Assembly: GCA_017311185.1 (NCBI GenBank)
Contig: JAESUZ010002871.1
Span: 2,294,001-2,358,000 of the forward strand
DNA: 64,000 nucleotides
From: Proteles cristata cristata
Taxonomy: Eukaryota; Chordata; Mammalia; Carnivora; Hyaenidae
Direction: 5' to 3'
Shown piece after piece: positions 25,159 to 36,741 of the stretch; positions within the stretch are counted from its first letter, which is position 1, and each line of letters starts with the position of its first letter. The position numbers were made by a program, and so were the translations under genes. A model generated the notes under the pieces. That model did no database searches and was not told the origin of the DNA. It was given only the letters and a program-made list of their open reading frames with translations.

Positions 25159-25378
25159 TTTTTTAAAAATGTTTTATTTATTTTTGAGAGGGAGACAAGA
25201 CAGATGGAGTGTGAGTAGGGAAGGGGCAGAGAGAGAGACACACACACAGAATCTGAAGCAGGCTCAAGGCTCTGAGCTGTCAGCACAGAGCGCAACATGG
25301 GGCTTGAACCTATGAACCGCGAGATCAGGACCTGAGTTGAAATCGGATGTATAACTAACTGCGCCACCCAGGCGCCCC
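25159..25378 (-). mobile_element. SINEC copy
   Basis: Ends gcgccacccaggcgcccc. The word acttgagat recurs after it at about 25385. Also inside the inverted-repeat spacer. Confidence 0.9.
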
Positions 25379-25575
25379 ATGCAAGACTTGAGATATTAAG
25401 CAGCATATGCTTTCCTGATTTCTTCCATGATACTCAGTTTCCAAGGTCCCTATTTAGACCTTGTGTTTGTGGTCACTGTTCACCTGAGGAGTTCTCCTGC
25501 CCTAGGCGTCCTAGAGAAGGTTACAGTGTGATTGAGGAGGTTTAAAGGTGGCTGTGTTCTACCAACCCTCCCATC

Positions 25576-25716
25576 AATATTGCCTGTAAGGGCTGGGAGA
25601 GGCAGAGATGGTCAGGGAAGTTCTAGGAGGAGAAAGCATGAAACGCGGTGTGGAGTTCTCACTTGCGGTTTAGGGATGATGGGCAGTAGAGAACCACATT
25701 CCTTCTGCCAGTGTTA
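25576..25716 (-). repeat. Right arm of the 141-bp near-perfect inverted repeat
   Basis: Inverted partner of 23861-24001, 139 of 141 bases identical. The spacer is 1574 bp and holds two SINEC copies. The arm lies 269 bp downstream (in gene direction) of the EYS donor at 25984, so both arms are transcribed within the same EYS intron and could pair in the pre-mRNA. Confidence 0.9.
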
Positions 25717-25984
25717 TGTGAGTGAGCTCCATGGAGAGGAGTTTGTGCTATGGGGCAGCAAGGAGGACAGCAGAGAAATGACTTGTGTTCATCTCTCTTT
25801 ATGACGGCGAGAACAAGACCGCTCTATTCCACCCACTCCCTCCTATCCTGTACTGTGCATGTAATGTGGAGAAGATCCAGATCTTACACAAGCTGAAGAT
25901 TATTATATATTTTTCATTGTCTTTTCAAAAAGGAAACTGACTTAGTTAATTTGTGAATCAGCAGGAGTTGAAATTCTGCTTTAC

Positions 25985-26157
25985 CTTGTTCACAGTGGAT
26001 TCCAGTGGTTCCCAGAGGACAGGAACAGGTATACCCATGAGGCCATGAAACACAAGTGGCTCCTTTGCTACAGTGGTGTGGAGGGTCATGTTCAGGGTCA
26101 CAGGTGGAAACTGTCTCCATGCAGAGTTCTCCTTTCCACCCAGGGAGGCAGTTGCAG
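25985..26157 (-). CDS. EYS: EYS internal exon encoding the end of one EGF-like domain and a full second one
   Basis: 173 bp. The acceptor ctttctcaaccgacag precedes 26157, and the donor AAG|gtaaag starts at 25984. It enters in phase 2: one base, C, completes the TAC codon begun in the 44525-44699 exon. It leaves in phase 1 with a lone G. It encodes the tail CNCLPGWKGELC of one EGF-like domain, then a complete one beginning STCDPEHDPPHHC and ending GTTGIHCE, six cysteines in order. No stop interrupts its 57 whole codons. This matches recalled human EYS closely (TVSTCDPEHDPPHHC and a GTTGI-CEQ end). In human a laminin-G exon follows; none was found here before the terminal exon. Confidence 0.94.
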
Positions 26158-28139
26158 CTGTCGGTTGAGAAAGAAGGCCACAGGATTTGAGCACGTGAAC
26201 AGAGATGGATACACACCTATGTATCATCCTGATGTTAACTTGGCAATTTAGACTGAGGTTCCAAGACAGAAAAGACTCTGTACATCAAAGCAGGTTATGA
26301 ATCAAACAGGATCCAAACTGTCAAGGGAATGAGTTAATGGCTGATTAAAGGATTACTGGATTCCACATCAAAAATGTAAGCATGTGGAGACTGAGAGAGA
26401 CTTCAGAGTCATTTCTTTGGATGGAACATCACTGTAAGTGCCCTCTCCCCACCTCACACCACCACCAAGGGAGAGGCGGTGAACACAGCTGCTGCCTCCT
26501 AACCTTAAGCCTAGAAGAAAGAAATTCAGCTTGATATACATCCCCTCACATTGGTGAACACGTAGGTCCAGTGCCTGGGGCTGCAAAAGGAACTGTGGAC
26601 CCCTCCAGAGGCCAGGCAGATGGCAGTGAATCCCAGGGACGGGTTGTGACACTCTGACTTAGGATCAGGTTGGGGACATATGAAAGGGATCTTGCCCAGA
26701 GGGCATCCTGGTTGCTGAAGAGGTCTCAACAGTAAGAGACACTCAGTTTATGGCTGGGCAGAATCTGAGAGGCAAAGGGGACTTCGTATTTTGATGACAG
26801 ACCTTGTCTGGGTTGAGAGAATGATATTGGGAGGAACCTAATAAAAGCAAAGGTAGAGATGCCAGATAAAATGTAGGACATCCAATTAAGTTTCAGTGTC
26901 AGATAAATAATAATTTTTTGGTATATCCCAAAATTTGAATTTCAGATAAGCAACATTTGAGATGTACTAAAAATTATTCGTTGTGTGCCTTTGAATCCAA
27001 ATTTATTTGTGTGTCCTGTATTCCCCTCCCCCCCTAAATATGGCAACCCTACACTATGGGCACGTTAGAGAAAGGGTTACTTTATGTCCCTGCCAAGCCC
27101 TGGGGAGCACTGAATCATCAGACAATGGGGCAAGTCAAGGAAGGCCATTCAGGATGTGGTATGTGGCACTGAGTCAGCAATCACTAGACTGGGGAGAGAA
27201 GGCAGTAACAGATCATACCATCTTTGGAGGGCTTCCGTTCATGTGGTAAACCCTGGCTGGGTTTAGGTCAACTGTTATGAAGAGCAAAGAGTTGTTAGTA
27301 TTTTGAAGTGGGCCCTTTGAACTAATAAACTGAGAGGATATTTGCAAATTAAAGTGTCTATTAGTTATGTTGGAGCAGAAAATTCGATAGATCTCCCCAC
27401 ATTTTAATCCAGGTTCAAGAAAAGGATGACTCCTTCTAAGCAGGTTTAAAAAGACAGTGAGAAACAAAACTAAATTTAGGAATACATCCGTGAGTTCTGG
27501 GTCATACTTATTCTCAGTTTATTTCAATGGTTTTTACTTATTGGCAAACTGCAGGCACAGATGTCGTTAACAGCACTGCTGTTGATGATTGACAGCATCA
27601 CCAATAGTATAATTCTGAGAGTGAGCAAGTCAAGACAAGGCAGGTAGAAAACAGAAATATCTACAGTTCTATTTTTTCTTCAGGCTAGAGGAATCCTCAC
27701 AAATTCTGAGGATAGAAGGCAGCACATGTAGTCCCCTCTGGGTGGATCAACCAGTAATATGACAATATATGTCAGTATCAATACATTATATGCCACATGG
27801 AGGGGTCAGGAAGGACAATGAACACTTTCTGCAAAATTATTAACAACCTCTATCATTTTATAGAAACAATAGGTAAGAGTTTCATAAAATTGAGATTAAA
27901 CCAGAAGAAGAAAATCAAAAGCACTAGTAACCTCTGACCACAGTGAGGCTGACATTTTTTTTAGCCCATGGCAGGTATCTTTCCACTACTTTCTCTAAGC
28001 AAATTTTAACATTAAAAATGCTGGGAAAATTGGAAATATACCTGTAAAAGAATGAAATTAGATCCCTATTTTAACCACCTACAGAAATTAATTGAAATGG
28101 ATTAAAGAATTATAAAATAAAGACCTGAAACTGTAAAAC

Positions 28140-28985
28140 TACCAGAAGAAAACAGTTTTTAGTTTTCCATTTTGTGAACTTTTATATAAATGTAATGATA
28201 TTGTATGTATTCTTTAATTACTGCTTTTCACTCAGGATTATGTTTTTGGGATTCACCCATGTTGATGTATGTAGCCACTGCATTAACTGTCAATGCTATT
28301 ATTACCTGATGAGCAGAAGTTCCTATTTTTTGTAGCTGAAATTTCAGTGTTTTCTTTTATAGTTTGCATTTTCTGTGACTTATTTAAGAAAGCTTTCTCT
28401 ATTCTGAGGTCAGAGAGTTATTATTTTATGTTATCTTCTCAGACTATTATCATTTTTTCTTTTTACATGTAAGTCTTAATACATATGAAATTATTTTTTG
28501 TGTTTGATGTGGGGTTAGAGATCCAATTACAGTTTTCCATATGGATGACCAATAGTCTGAGCACTCTTTGTTGACTAGTTCATCCTTTTCCACTAACGAG
28601 TCCTGTCCAGGTACGCACTGTCCTGTGCCTCTCTATCCTGTTCTGTTAGTCTATTAATTTAAGCTTCTGCTAAAAATACACTGTCTTAATTTTTCCTTCT
28701 TTTAAAAAAATGTTTATTTACTTAGAGTGAAAGAAGTAGGGAGAGAGGACAACAGAGAATCCCAAGCAGACGCAGGGCTTGAACTCACAAACTATGAGAT
28801 CATGACCTGAGCTGATACCAAGAGTCAGACGCTTAACTGACTGAGCCACGCAGAGACACCCCTAATTTCTCCTTCTTTATAGTAGGTCTTGATAACTAGA
28901 GTGATAACTTAAGCTATCTTGCTTTTCTGTTTGAGAGGGTCTTGGCTATTTTTAGCGTTTTGCTCTTTTACATCTTCAAGACAGG
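28140..28985 (-). mobile_element. Old L1 ORF2 region, interrupted by a SINE
   Basis: Complement of L1 ORF2 or 3' sequence, with words such as tgggattcacccatgttgat, gatccaattacagttttcca and tctatcctgttctgttagtc. It resumes after the SINE at 28704-28861 with the gtaggtcttgataactagag segment. Confidence 0.65.
28704..28861 (-). mobile_element. SINEC copy, internally shortened, in an old L1
   Basis: Shorter than most because the middle is missing. The flanking word taatttctccttctt resembles taatttttccttctt on the other side. Confidence 0.85.
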
Positions 28986-29329
28986 TAAATGTCCTTGCCT
29001 TCTCCTGTCTAAAATAAGGTTTACTTTTCTTTTGTTCTTACATTGCTGATGTAGCTCTTTGGAATCTGAGGCCTGTGAGGAGTCTGCTTCTAGATGCCTG
29101 TAACCTGTGCAGCCCTGAAAGGGCTTCACGTTTCAGCAGGAACTCAGGGCAAAAGCCAACCTGATGCTCACTTTCTAGTCTTGCTTTCATCTCATTTGGG
29201 ATCTATAAGATGTGTTGTTTCCACCTCAGGTAATAGTGTTCTGAAAGTATACACTTTATCTTATTCGAACTTCAACATTTCCATTTGGGAAGGTCATTCA
29301 AGATGTGTAATAGCCCATAGTTCCACAAA

Positions 29330-29660
29330 TAGAACTCCCTATAAATAACCTTTTATTCCATACTCGTTAACTTCTCTTCCACAACCTCCCATACAATGGT
29401 TAGATGTTATTCAACTGAATTGATAAAATATACTTTATTCTTGTAGTCACTTGTAAGGTATGGTGGTTTTAATTTTTCACTGTCTACAAATAATCCCGTG
29501 ATAAAACCCTGACAGCTAAATCTCCATGCACATCTATGATAATTTCCTTGGGATAAATTTAAATATCATCATGACTTCTAGGCTTTGGATACATATTCCA
29601 ACCTGCCCTCCATAATAACTGTACCAATTTACATCCCCATCATCAGTGCATGAGAATGCT
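29330..29660 (-). mobile_element. Probable old L1 fragment
   Basis: Weak similarity to the complement of L1 late ORF2: ttccttgggataaatttaaa, then gtaccaatttacatccccat and catcagtgcatgagaatgct, the usual order near the ORF2 end. Confidence 0.5.
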
Positions 29661-29883
29661 CCTGAAATAATAGATGTGTATATAATCGAAAATAAGAAAT
29701 ATTTTATAGGCTTGTTTATTGACCCAATAATTATTTATTAAAATAAAGTGACTTAATGTTTGCCTATACATATTTACCAAGAACATATTCATTTCAAACT
29801 CCTATATTTTCCTGTATTATTTAGCAGTCTAGTCACATTGATGCTTTTCCAAAATTCATGTTATCAACTTAAAAAATATTTTC

Positions 29884-30003
29884 GGGGGGTGTCTGGGTGG
29901 CTTAGTTAAGCATCCAACTCTTGATTTTAGCTCAGGTCATGAACTCACCGTTGTGAGACAAGCCCCACGTGGGGCTCCATGCACTAGGCATGGATCCTGC
30001 TTG

Positions 30004-30051
<48 letters not shown>

Positions 30052-30340
30052 CCCTCTCCTTTCTCTCCTTTTTCCTCTCCTCCTCCCTACTACTCTTTTT
30101 TTTTTTTTTTCTAGGAGAGAGACAGCGTGAGCAGGGAAGGTCAGAGAGAGTGACAGACTCTGAAACAGGCTCCAGGCTCTGAGCTGGCAGTCAGTACAGA
30201 GCCCGACGCAGGGCTCGAACCCACGAACCGCGAGATCATGACCTAAGCGAAGGTCGGACGCTTAACCGACTAAGCCACCCAGGCGCCCCATCCTCCCCAC
30301 TGCTCTTGAGTGCATGCTATCCACTCTCTCTAAAAAAAAT
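29884..30340 (+). mobile_element. SINEC copy split by a younger SINEC
   Basis: Head ggggggtgtctgggtggctt, then a pure CT expansion at 30008-30047. Broken at about 30094 and resumed from 30290 to its A-rich tail. Confidence 0.85.
30094..30289 (-). mobile_element. SINEC copy nested in another SINEC
   Basis: The tctaggagaga junction and a head complement ending gccacccaggcgcccc. Inserted in the CT-rich part of the plus-strand copy. Confidence 0.9.
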
Positions 30341-30379
30341 TCTTTTTTTTTTAGTACTTACTATGTGCATAAGACTAGT

Positions 30380-31330
30380 CATAAAGGATGGGCAGGAGAA
30401 GAATAAGGAGCGAGCTGTGGCCTGGGCAGAGGTGAAGTGTGCCAGAGTGGGAACCACGGGGCTGCATATGCGGCAGAGCCAAGTGAGTGGCACAGAGAAG
30501 AAACCAGCGTGGGGAATAACTCAGGGAACGAAAGGAACGGCGCCACCCCGCGTTCGCCGATGCACTGTTAGACTCTGGTGCTGAGAGTCATTGAAAACAA
30601 AAATTCTTGTCTATTTGGAACTCAGGGGTCAAGGCACATACAAAAAATGGCCAAAAACAGGGGCGCCTGGGTGGCTTAGTCAGTTAAGCGTCCGACTTTC
30701 GCTTAGGTCATGATCTCGCGGTTCGTGGGTTCGAGCCCCGCGTCGGGCTCTGTGCTGACTGCCAGCTCAGAGCCTGGAGCCTGTTTCAGTCTGTGACTCC
30801 CTCTCTCTCTGACCCTCCCCTGCTCACGCTGTCTCTCTCTCTGTCTCCTAGAAATAAATAAAACATTAAAAAAAATTAAAAAATAAAAATGGCCAAAAAC
30901 AAAACAAACAAACAAACAAAAAACAGGCACACAAAAGCTTCTGAGGATATTGCCATTTCACGAAGCAGGTTATTTAGCTGAGTCCCGATGAAAGAAAATA
31001 CATGCGATTCTTGTATCTAAGTTAATGTTTGTGCGGGGTGGGGGGTGTGTGTGGGCGGGGGGAAGTTTGAGAAGTTGCATAAGGTTCTCCAGAATGAAGG
31101 AAAACAAAGTACAGGATTAATCTGCTACAAAATTGCATAATGGTCATAAAGATTTTAATTATTCTTTGAAGAGCAGAGTATGGAAAGACCTTTTCTACAA
31201 CAATAGACTGTCTCCCGGCTCACAGTCCTCTCCTGCCGCCTTCATGGGGATGCCACCCCCACGTCCCTCCACCCTCACGCCTGGTGGCGGCCTGAGCTCG
31301 GATGCCTTACGTGGGGGCGTGGTCCATGTG
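30380..31330. other. GC-richer patch with a CpG cluster and a G-run motif
   Basis: Outside the SINE at 30660, this interval is visibly richer in G and C than its flanks. It has seven CpGs within 30529-30559, four G-runs at 31035-31062 and a GC-rich block at 31210-31330. No promoter elements or open frame with recognised domains. Function unknown. Confidence 0.4.
30660..30885 (+). mobile_element. SINEC copy, very young and intact
   Basis: Complete head (ggggcgcctgggtggcttag), B-box-like gttcgtgggttcgagcccc, tail ctcctagaaataaataaaac. Perfect duplicated word atggccaaaaac on both sides. Likely among the most recent insertions here. Confidence 0.95.
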
Positions 31331-32023
31331 CAACCGTCTACATGCACTTATCTACCTTCAGGTTTAAAATGGCTGGAGGGTTCCGATACATGTTTCAAGT
31401 TGTGGTTTGTACAATGAAGTTTAGAGTTTGGGAGTTTAGAGTATGTGTAGAGTCTTCCCGGCACAAACTGCCTTTTCACATGCTTTCTGACATAGGAAGG
31501 CATGATATGCCCTATATGCCTTTTTGGCTGTTTTCCGATAAACGTTATTTTTAAAAATAATTTCCTTTTCTCCTCCTGTTCAAATCGACAGATTTCCTGT
31601 TTAATAAATTCTAAAATAAAAAAACCCAAGCCAAAAATAGACCGTCTTACCAGTTTCATAAAAGAAATAAAGCTGTAAGAATTTTTATAGAAAAACAAAA
31701 CTCTACTATCATTACTTTTTTATGATGACTGCGCCATCTAGTGGGTCATTTTTATCAACGTAAAAAAAGCTAAGCAAAATTGATTTCATTGCCTTATAGA
31801 CATGGCAATGTATGGTAACGGTAAAATATTTATTTTTATATCAAATATACCTTAAATCACATTAAGCATAATACAATACAGATGTTACAAACTTATTTGT
31901 AAAGAAATCTTAAGTAAAATAAATGCTCAAATCCTCTCAGAATTTTTAGGTCTGAAGCAATTAGCTATATGTTTAAAGATTTTAAAAATTACATTCAAAT
32001 ACCATATACTATTTTCTTACATT

Positions 32024-32173
32024 ATATCTTTTTTTAAAAATTTGTATTTAGTTTTGAGTGGGGGAAGGGAGGGAGAGAGAATCCGGGGGGCTCGAATTCA
32101 CAAACTGTGAGATCATGACCTAAGTTGAAATCAAGAGTGAGACCCTTAACTGGCTGAGCCACCCAGGCACCCC
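32024..32173 (-). mobile_element. SINEC copy, shortened
   Basis: The body jumps from gggagagagaatccg to gggctcgaattcacaaac, a missing middle. Ends gagccacccaggcacccc. Confidence 0.88.
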
Positions 32174-32344
32174 TTTCTTACATTACATCTTAAGAATATT
32201 TACATCATAAATGATTTTGTGCAAGATCAGATATTTTTTTGTTTTTTTGGCTTCTTTAACTTACTGTGAAAGGTAGGTAATAAAATGTCACAAATTTTTA
32301 TTCATTGTTCTCTACTTTGGATGACAATATTTTTCTAAGCCTTG

Positions 32345-32580
32345 AAGTTAATGGCCATATAGATTCTGTTGCAACATCTCAACTCTGCCAACTGTTGAGA
32401 ACAGCCACAGACAATCCACAAATAAAAGGACATGGCAGTATCCCAATAAAACTTTATCCACAAAACCAGGTGATGGATCATATTTGGCCCACAGGCCATG
32501 ACCTATGGGCAGAGATTGGCTCTGTTTTGCTCTCTGTATAATCTCAGGTCCTAAGCCAGTTCCTGGCATATAGTAATTTT
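32345..32580. mobile_element. Probable hAT-type DNA transposon remnant
   Basis: Contains ccaataaaactttatccaca and tatttggcccacaggccatg, words familiar from old non-autonomous hAT-like elements. Family name not certain. Confidence 0.45.
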
Positions 32581-32712
32581 TCATTGAGCATCTGGGGAAT
32601 AAATAAGTCATGGCTGGGGAGCAAAGAAGTGGAAGGGGAAATGTCTTTGAGGATGGAGAAGTGGGAGATGTGACAAACATCTGATAAATGTTGGTTTGAA
32701 AGATGAAAGATA

Positions 32713-32849
32713 GGGTTGCCTAGATGACTTCATCAGTTAAGTGTCCAATTCTTGGTTTCAGCTCAGGTCACGATCTCATGGATTGTGAGTCTGAGCCCCA
32801 CATCAGGATCTGTGCTCACAGTGTGGAGCCTGCCTGGGATCTTCATTCT

Positions 32850-32895
<46 letters not shown>

Positions 32896-32965
32896 CTCTC
32901 TATCTCTCTCCCTGCCCCTCCTCCATTCATTCACTATCTCTCTCTCTAAAAAAAATAGATTTAAA
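32713..32965 (+). mobile_element. SINEC copy with CT expansion
   Basis: Diverged head gggttgcctagatgacttca; a CT/CTAT expansion at about 32850-32910; A-rich tail. Confidence 0.85.
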
Positions 32966-32999
32966 CAAAAGTAATTTTAAAAAAAGAAAAAGGAAAGAT

Positions 33000-33440
33000 A
33001 ATAGTAACGGCAAACATTTTCTGGTGCTTCTGGTGCTCACCATGTGCCAGGCACTCTTCTTAACACTTTAATAATTAAAACAAATTTTTAAATGCTTATT
33101 TGTTTTTGAGAGAGAGAGAGGAGGGAGAGAGAGTGAGCGAGAGAGAGAGCATGAGCAAGGGGAGGGGCAGAGAGAGAGGGAGATGCAGAACTCAAAGCAG
33201 GCTCCAGGCTCTGTGTTGTCATCACAGACTGTGAGATCATGACCTGAGCCAAAGTTGGTTGCTTAACTGACTGAGTCACCCAGGGCCCCTCTTCTTAGCA
33301 CTTTAAATGTATTAATTCAATTAATCTTCCTTGTGACCCTATTAGGAGGATACTATTATCATCCTCATTTTGCAGAGGAGGATACTTGAGGAACAGAGAA
33401 GTTAAATAGATTGCATGGCTACTAGTGGGTAAGGGCTATT
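33000..33440 (+). repeat. MIR interrupted by a SINEC copy
   Basis: The segments caccatgtgccaggcactct, aggaggatactattatcatc and attttgcagaggaggatact follow the MIR core. The SINE at 33083-33290 splits it, with cttcttaacacttta duplicated as cttcttagcacttta. Confidence 0.75.
33083..33290 (-). mobile_element. SINEC copy in a MIR
   Basis: Ends gagtcacccagggcccct. The MIR word cttcttaacacttta is duplicated around it. Confidence 0.9.
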
Positions 33441-34464
33441 CAGTGTCTCTCAAACTATGGAAATGTTTGGGGTTTCAAAAGAAAATGACTAAAAGAATAG
33501 GTGTCATTACTGGGAATAGGGACATCTGGAGAATATAGTTAATGGAAAAATAGAAAAATCTTCTTTTAGCTATACAGAGTTGGAGGTGACAGCAGGTGAT
33601 AAAAGGGCTTTTTCCCTTTAAATATCTAGTGACATGGCTCTTGAACTTGATGTGAAGTGAGGACATTGGACAGATTTGTGAATTAAGTAGAACAGCAAAT
33701 GGCTGAAACATCTACTATATGATAGTTAAGAATATTCAAAAGATACTGAGGAATCATTGATATTATACATAGAACTGTTTTCTTATCTCAAGTCCGTTCC
33801 AAAAATGTTAGCTATCCTTAGTTGTTAATACCTAAAGAACAGTTTGTGGGTTCCTCTGTCTCTAAACATGGAGGGATGATAACACAGAAGAAAATGTTAG
33901 GCACTTAAGAAATATGAGTAACAGCTGGTCATGATGGCAATCAAGAGTTGAGTATTGGAGTATTTTACTAATAGTTAATTATTTTACATCTGTGCAATTA
34001 GGATGAAACTGATTTAAATTTCTAAATTGCAGATAAACTGGGTTTTATTGCCAATTTATAGCTTAGAAACATCTATGGATTAACTTTTTCTTGTTACAAT
34101 AGATATTCAACAACAAAGAATTTCATTTTCCTGTAAATAGACAATTCTGAGACTTCTCAAGTTTAAGATGAATATTGACATATAAAAGTTAAACTGGAAA
34201 TGAGATGATGGAAGACTTAATATTCTTTGTTTGAATATCACTTAAACATCATTCACTTTCTTACTAAATATTCACCAAAGGATGAGAGTATGATGTTCCA
34301 CTCCACATTGTTACCAGAGTGAATACACAGCAGAAAACAGTTTCACCTCTTTTATGATAACAAATTTCTTTTCACCTCTTTTATTTATAACACCTCTTAT
34401 TTATAACAAATTGTTTGTATGAAATATAGACGATATATGTAAAATATACTATTCCAAGTTCATT

Positions 34465-34640
34465 AGGGCCTCACTTTAGTGCCAGGCACCATTTTTAATA
34501 CTTCATAGGTAGTAACTTCTTTAACATCTATATTAACCCTATGAGGTAAATGCAATTACTAGTTTTCAGCGTGCAGTTGTAAATCAGAGACTTAGAGAAA
34601 TATAACCTCTGCTTAACCTACTTTCTCAGTTTATCACATA
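34465..34640 (+). repeat. MIR fragment
   Basis: The words gtgccaggcaccatttttaa and attaaccctatgaggtaaat match the MIR core layout. Confidence 0.55.
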
Positions 34641-34705
34641 GATTCTTACTGCTCTACATAAGAGAGATACTTTTCTATATGTTGAGGCTAATCAGGGCAA
34701 ATTCT

Positions 34706-34940
34706 TTTTTTTTTTTTTTAATGTTTATTTTTTTTTTTTTTTTTATTTATTTCTAGGAGAGAGAGAGACAGCGTGAACAGGGGAGGGTCAGAGAGAGAGG
34801 GAGTCACAGACTGAAACAGGCTCCAGGCTCTGAGCTGGCAGTCAGCACAGAGCCCGACGCGGGGCTGAACCCACGAACCGCGAGATCATGACCTAAGCGA
34901 AAGTCGGACGCTTAACCGACTAAGCCACCCAGGCGCCCCT
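34706..34940 (-). mobile_element. SINEC copy, young
   Basis: Flanked by the perfect word aatcagggcaaattctt (ending near 34706 and restarting at 34941). Confidence 0.94.
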
Positions 34941-35006
34941 AATCAGGGCAAATTCTTAAAAACAGCATTGTTGAGATGAGAGCAGAAAGGAAAAAGTTCT
35001 TGGGGC

Positions 35007-35120
35007 GGGGGGTGCCTGGCTGGCTCAGCTCGTAGAGCATGTGACTCTTGATCTTGGGGTCATGAGTTTGAGTCCCACATTGGGTGTAGAGATTACTAAA
35101 AATAAAATCTTAAAAGAAAA
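35007..35120 (+). mobile_element. Short, older-type SINEC
   Basis: Only about 110 bp: head ggtgcctggctggctcagct, then tgatcttggggtcatgagtt and a direct A-rich tail, without the long CT body of the others. Flanked by gaaaaagttcttgg on both sides. Confidence 0.88.
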
Positions 35121-36741
35121 GAAAAAGTTCTTGGAGAAAATTTACCTTGAGCTGGGTATACAGAAAGTTATGGTTACGATTTGTGGGTTTTCTATGCATA
35201 AGCAAAATCAGACACAGTACCTAGAATGAAATCTATGTAATGTGGTAATAAGCTCATATTAAAAATGGAATTAATTCATGTTATTTAGCAATAGATGGTC
35301 ACAATAGCCTAAAGGACGCTACTTCCGTATATACAACATATTTCTCTGCAATTTGAAGGAAAAGAGAAAACATACCTGAATCTCCTCCTTAGACCATCTC
35401 TGTGTTGAATGTTTTCATTCATGTCAGTTTGCTTTCCTTTATGATTTATTTCCATTTCAGTAATAAGTTGGGAGAATAAGGTAAGTGTGATATGATAGAT
35501 ATCACTTTACCTGCCAAAATTTACTGGATGTCAAATGACATGCTCAAAATTTGAGCTTTTGAAAAATATGCAAATAAGCACTAAAACACATGGGCCTCAC
35601 TGTGCACTGGAATGTGACGGCATGTCAAGACCGAACATGCTTACAAGGAAGGGTCACTATAAACACTCCACCTGCTGAGTTTCCCCATGGCCTTCCTTTC
35701 TTTGGGGGTGAGATCAGTCACCAAACTCTATGATGACACCTTATGGAGTGTAGAAGGAGGAGATAAAATTACCTTTACACACTAGTGAACGTATTGGCCA
35801 TTGCCTATGGACCTCAGTTCTAATGGTTCTTTCTCCAAGTGTAAGGGCCTAAACACTATTTGATGTTAGCAGTTGGACTCAATTCCTCTTAGCAAGGAAA
35901 CTGTCTTTGGGAAACTATTTCCATGAGCTTGGCGTAGATGGTGGATCATAGCTGCAGTCATGTGAGCATGAGGCTAGACTACCAGAGGAAGATAGGCAGA
36001 TTGCTCTGCCTGGGGCCAGAAGGGAAATTTGGTTTGCTCTAACCTAAAGAGTCAGTTGGAGCCAACTGAAGCAATGACAAGAAGACAAAGAGTAAATATT
36101 GTGGAGTGGCCATGTTATTTTTTCTGCAGTGCTGGGAAGACCAAAACACAAGTTGAAAGTTGTTTAGGTGACCATAATATAAACATTTCCCTTCTATCAT
36201 TGCATGCATCCCCTTTCCCTGCACCAGTATAAACAGCCTTATCTATCTCAAAGCGTGAGTGGTTTTGTTAATTTAGTAGAAATCAAATAAGCTGTCACTT
36301 TTAGGCATACATTGTACAGAGTAGAGTCTACATGGGTGGGAGTGAGACATGGCAACAGAGAAGGTTTTGAGAATATATGCAATCCTCCTGGGATCTGCAT
36401 TAGTCTTGGAAAGATCTTTGGGCTTTCACAGTTTAGGTAGATCTCAAGGGCCTGGTAGAAAGCAACTGACATCTGAGTTACACAAAAACCGGGAGAGAAA
36501 ACATATTTCTCTTAAAGCCCAGTGATTGGGAAGCTTGCTAAAATCTACACTGAATTCTTACTTCTGTTATTTTCTCACTACTTAAATAATGAAGGAACAG
36601 AAAGTATGAACTTCTTTTAGAATTTATATCCTTCAAATACATTTTCCATAGGTGGCATCAAATAGTGGATTTGCATAATTTTGGCAGCTAAGTAAGAACT
36701 GAAGGTGGGGAAAGACTGGAATAAAATATCCACACCTTATA

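Larger units (their letters stand above)
4920..25984 (-). other. EYS: EYS intron before the terminal exon (21 kb)
   Basis: It runs from the donor at 25984 (gtaaag) to the acceptor at 4920. It is dominated by about eighteen SINEC copies, four young L1 pieces, an older L1 and L2 remnants. Stretches between the listed repeats, such as 8120-8729, 8942-9496, 11041-11737, 13350-14120, 14474-16086, 17557-20050, 20888-21470 and 23024-23860, are AT-rich and hold nothing I can name. The exon known in human between its two flanking exons was not found here. Confidence 0.85.

Noticed and set aside
30660..30740. tRNA-like head with A- and B-box words
   Set aside because: It is the promoter head of a SINEC copy, one of about forty, not a functional tRNA gene.
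31348..31698. 116-codon minus-strand open frame
   Set aside because: No domain, no splice context and Lys/Phe-rich, as expected from AT-rich DNA.
32724..33071. 115-codon frame rich in Ser and Leu
   Set aside because: Translation of a SINE with a CT expansion.
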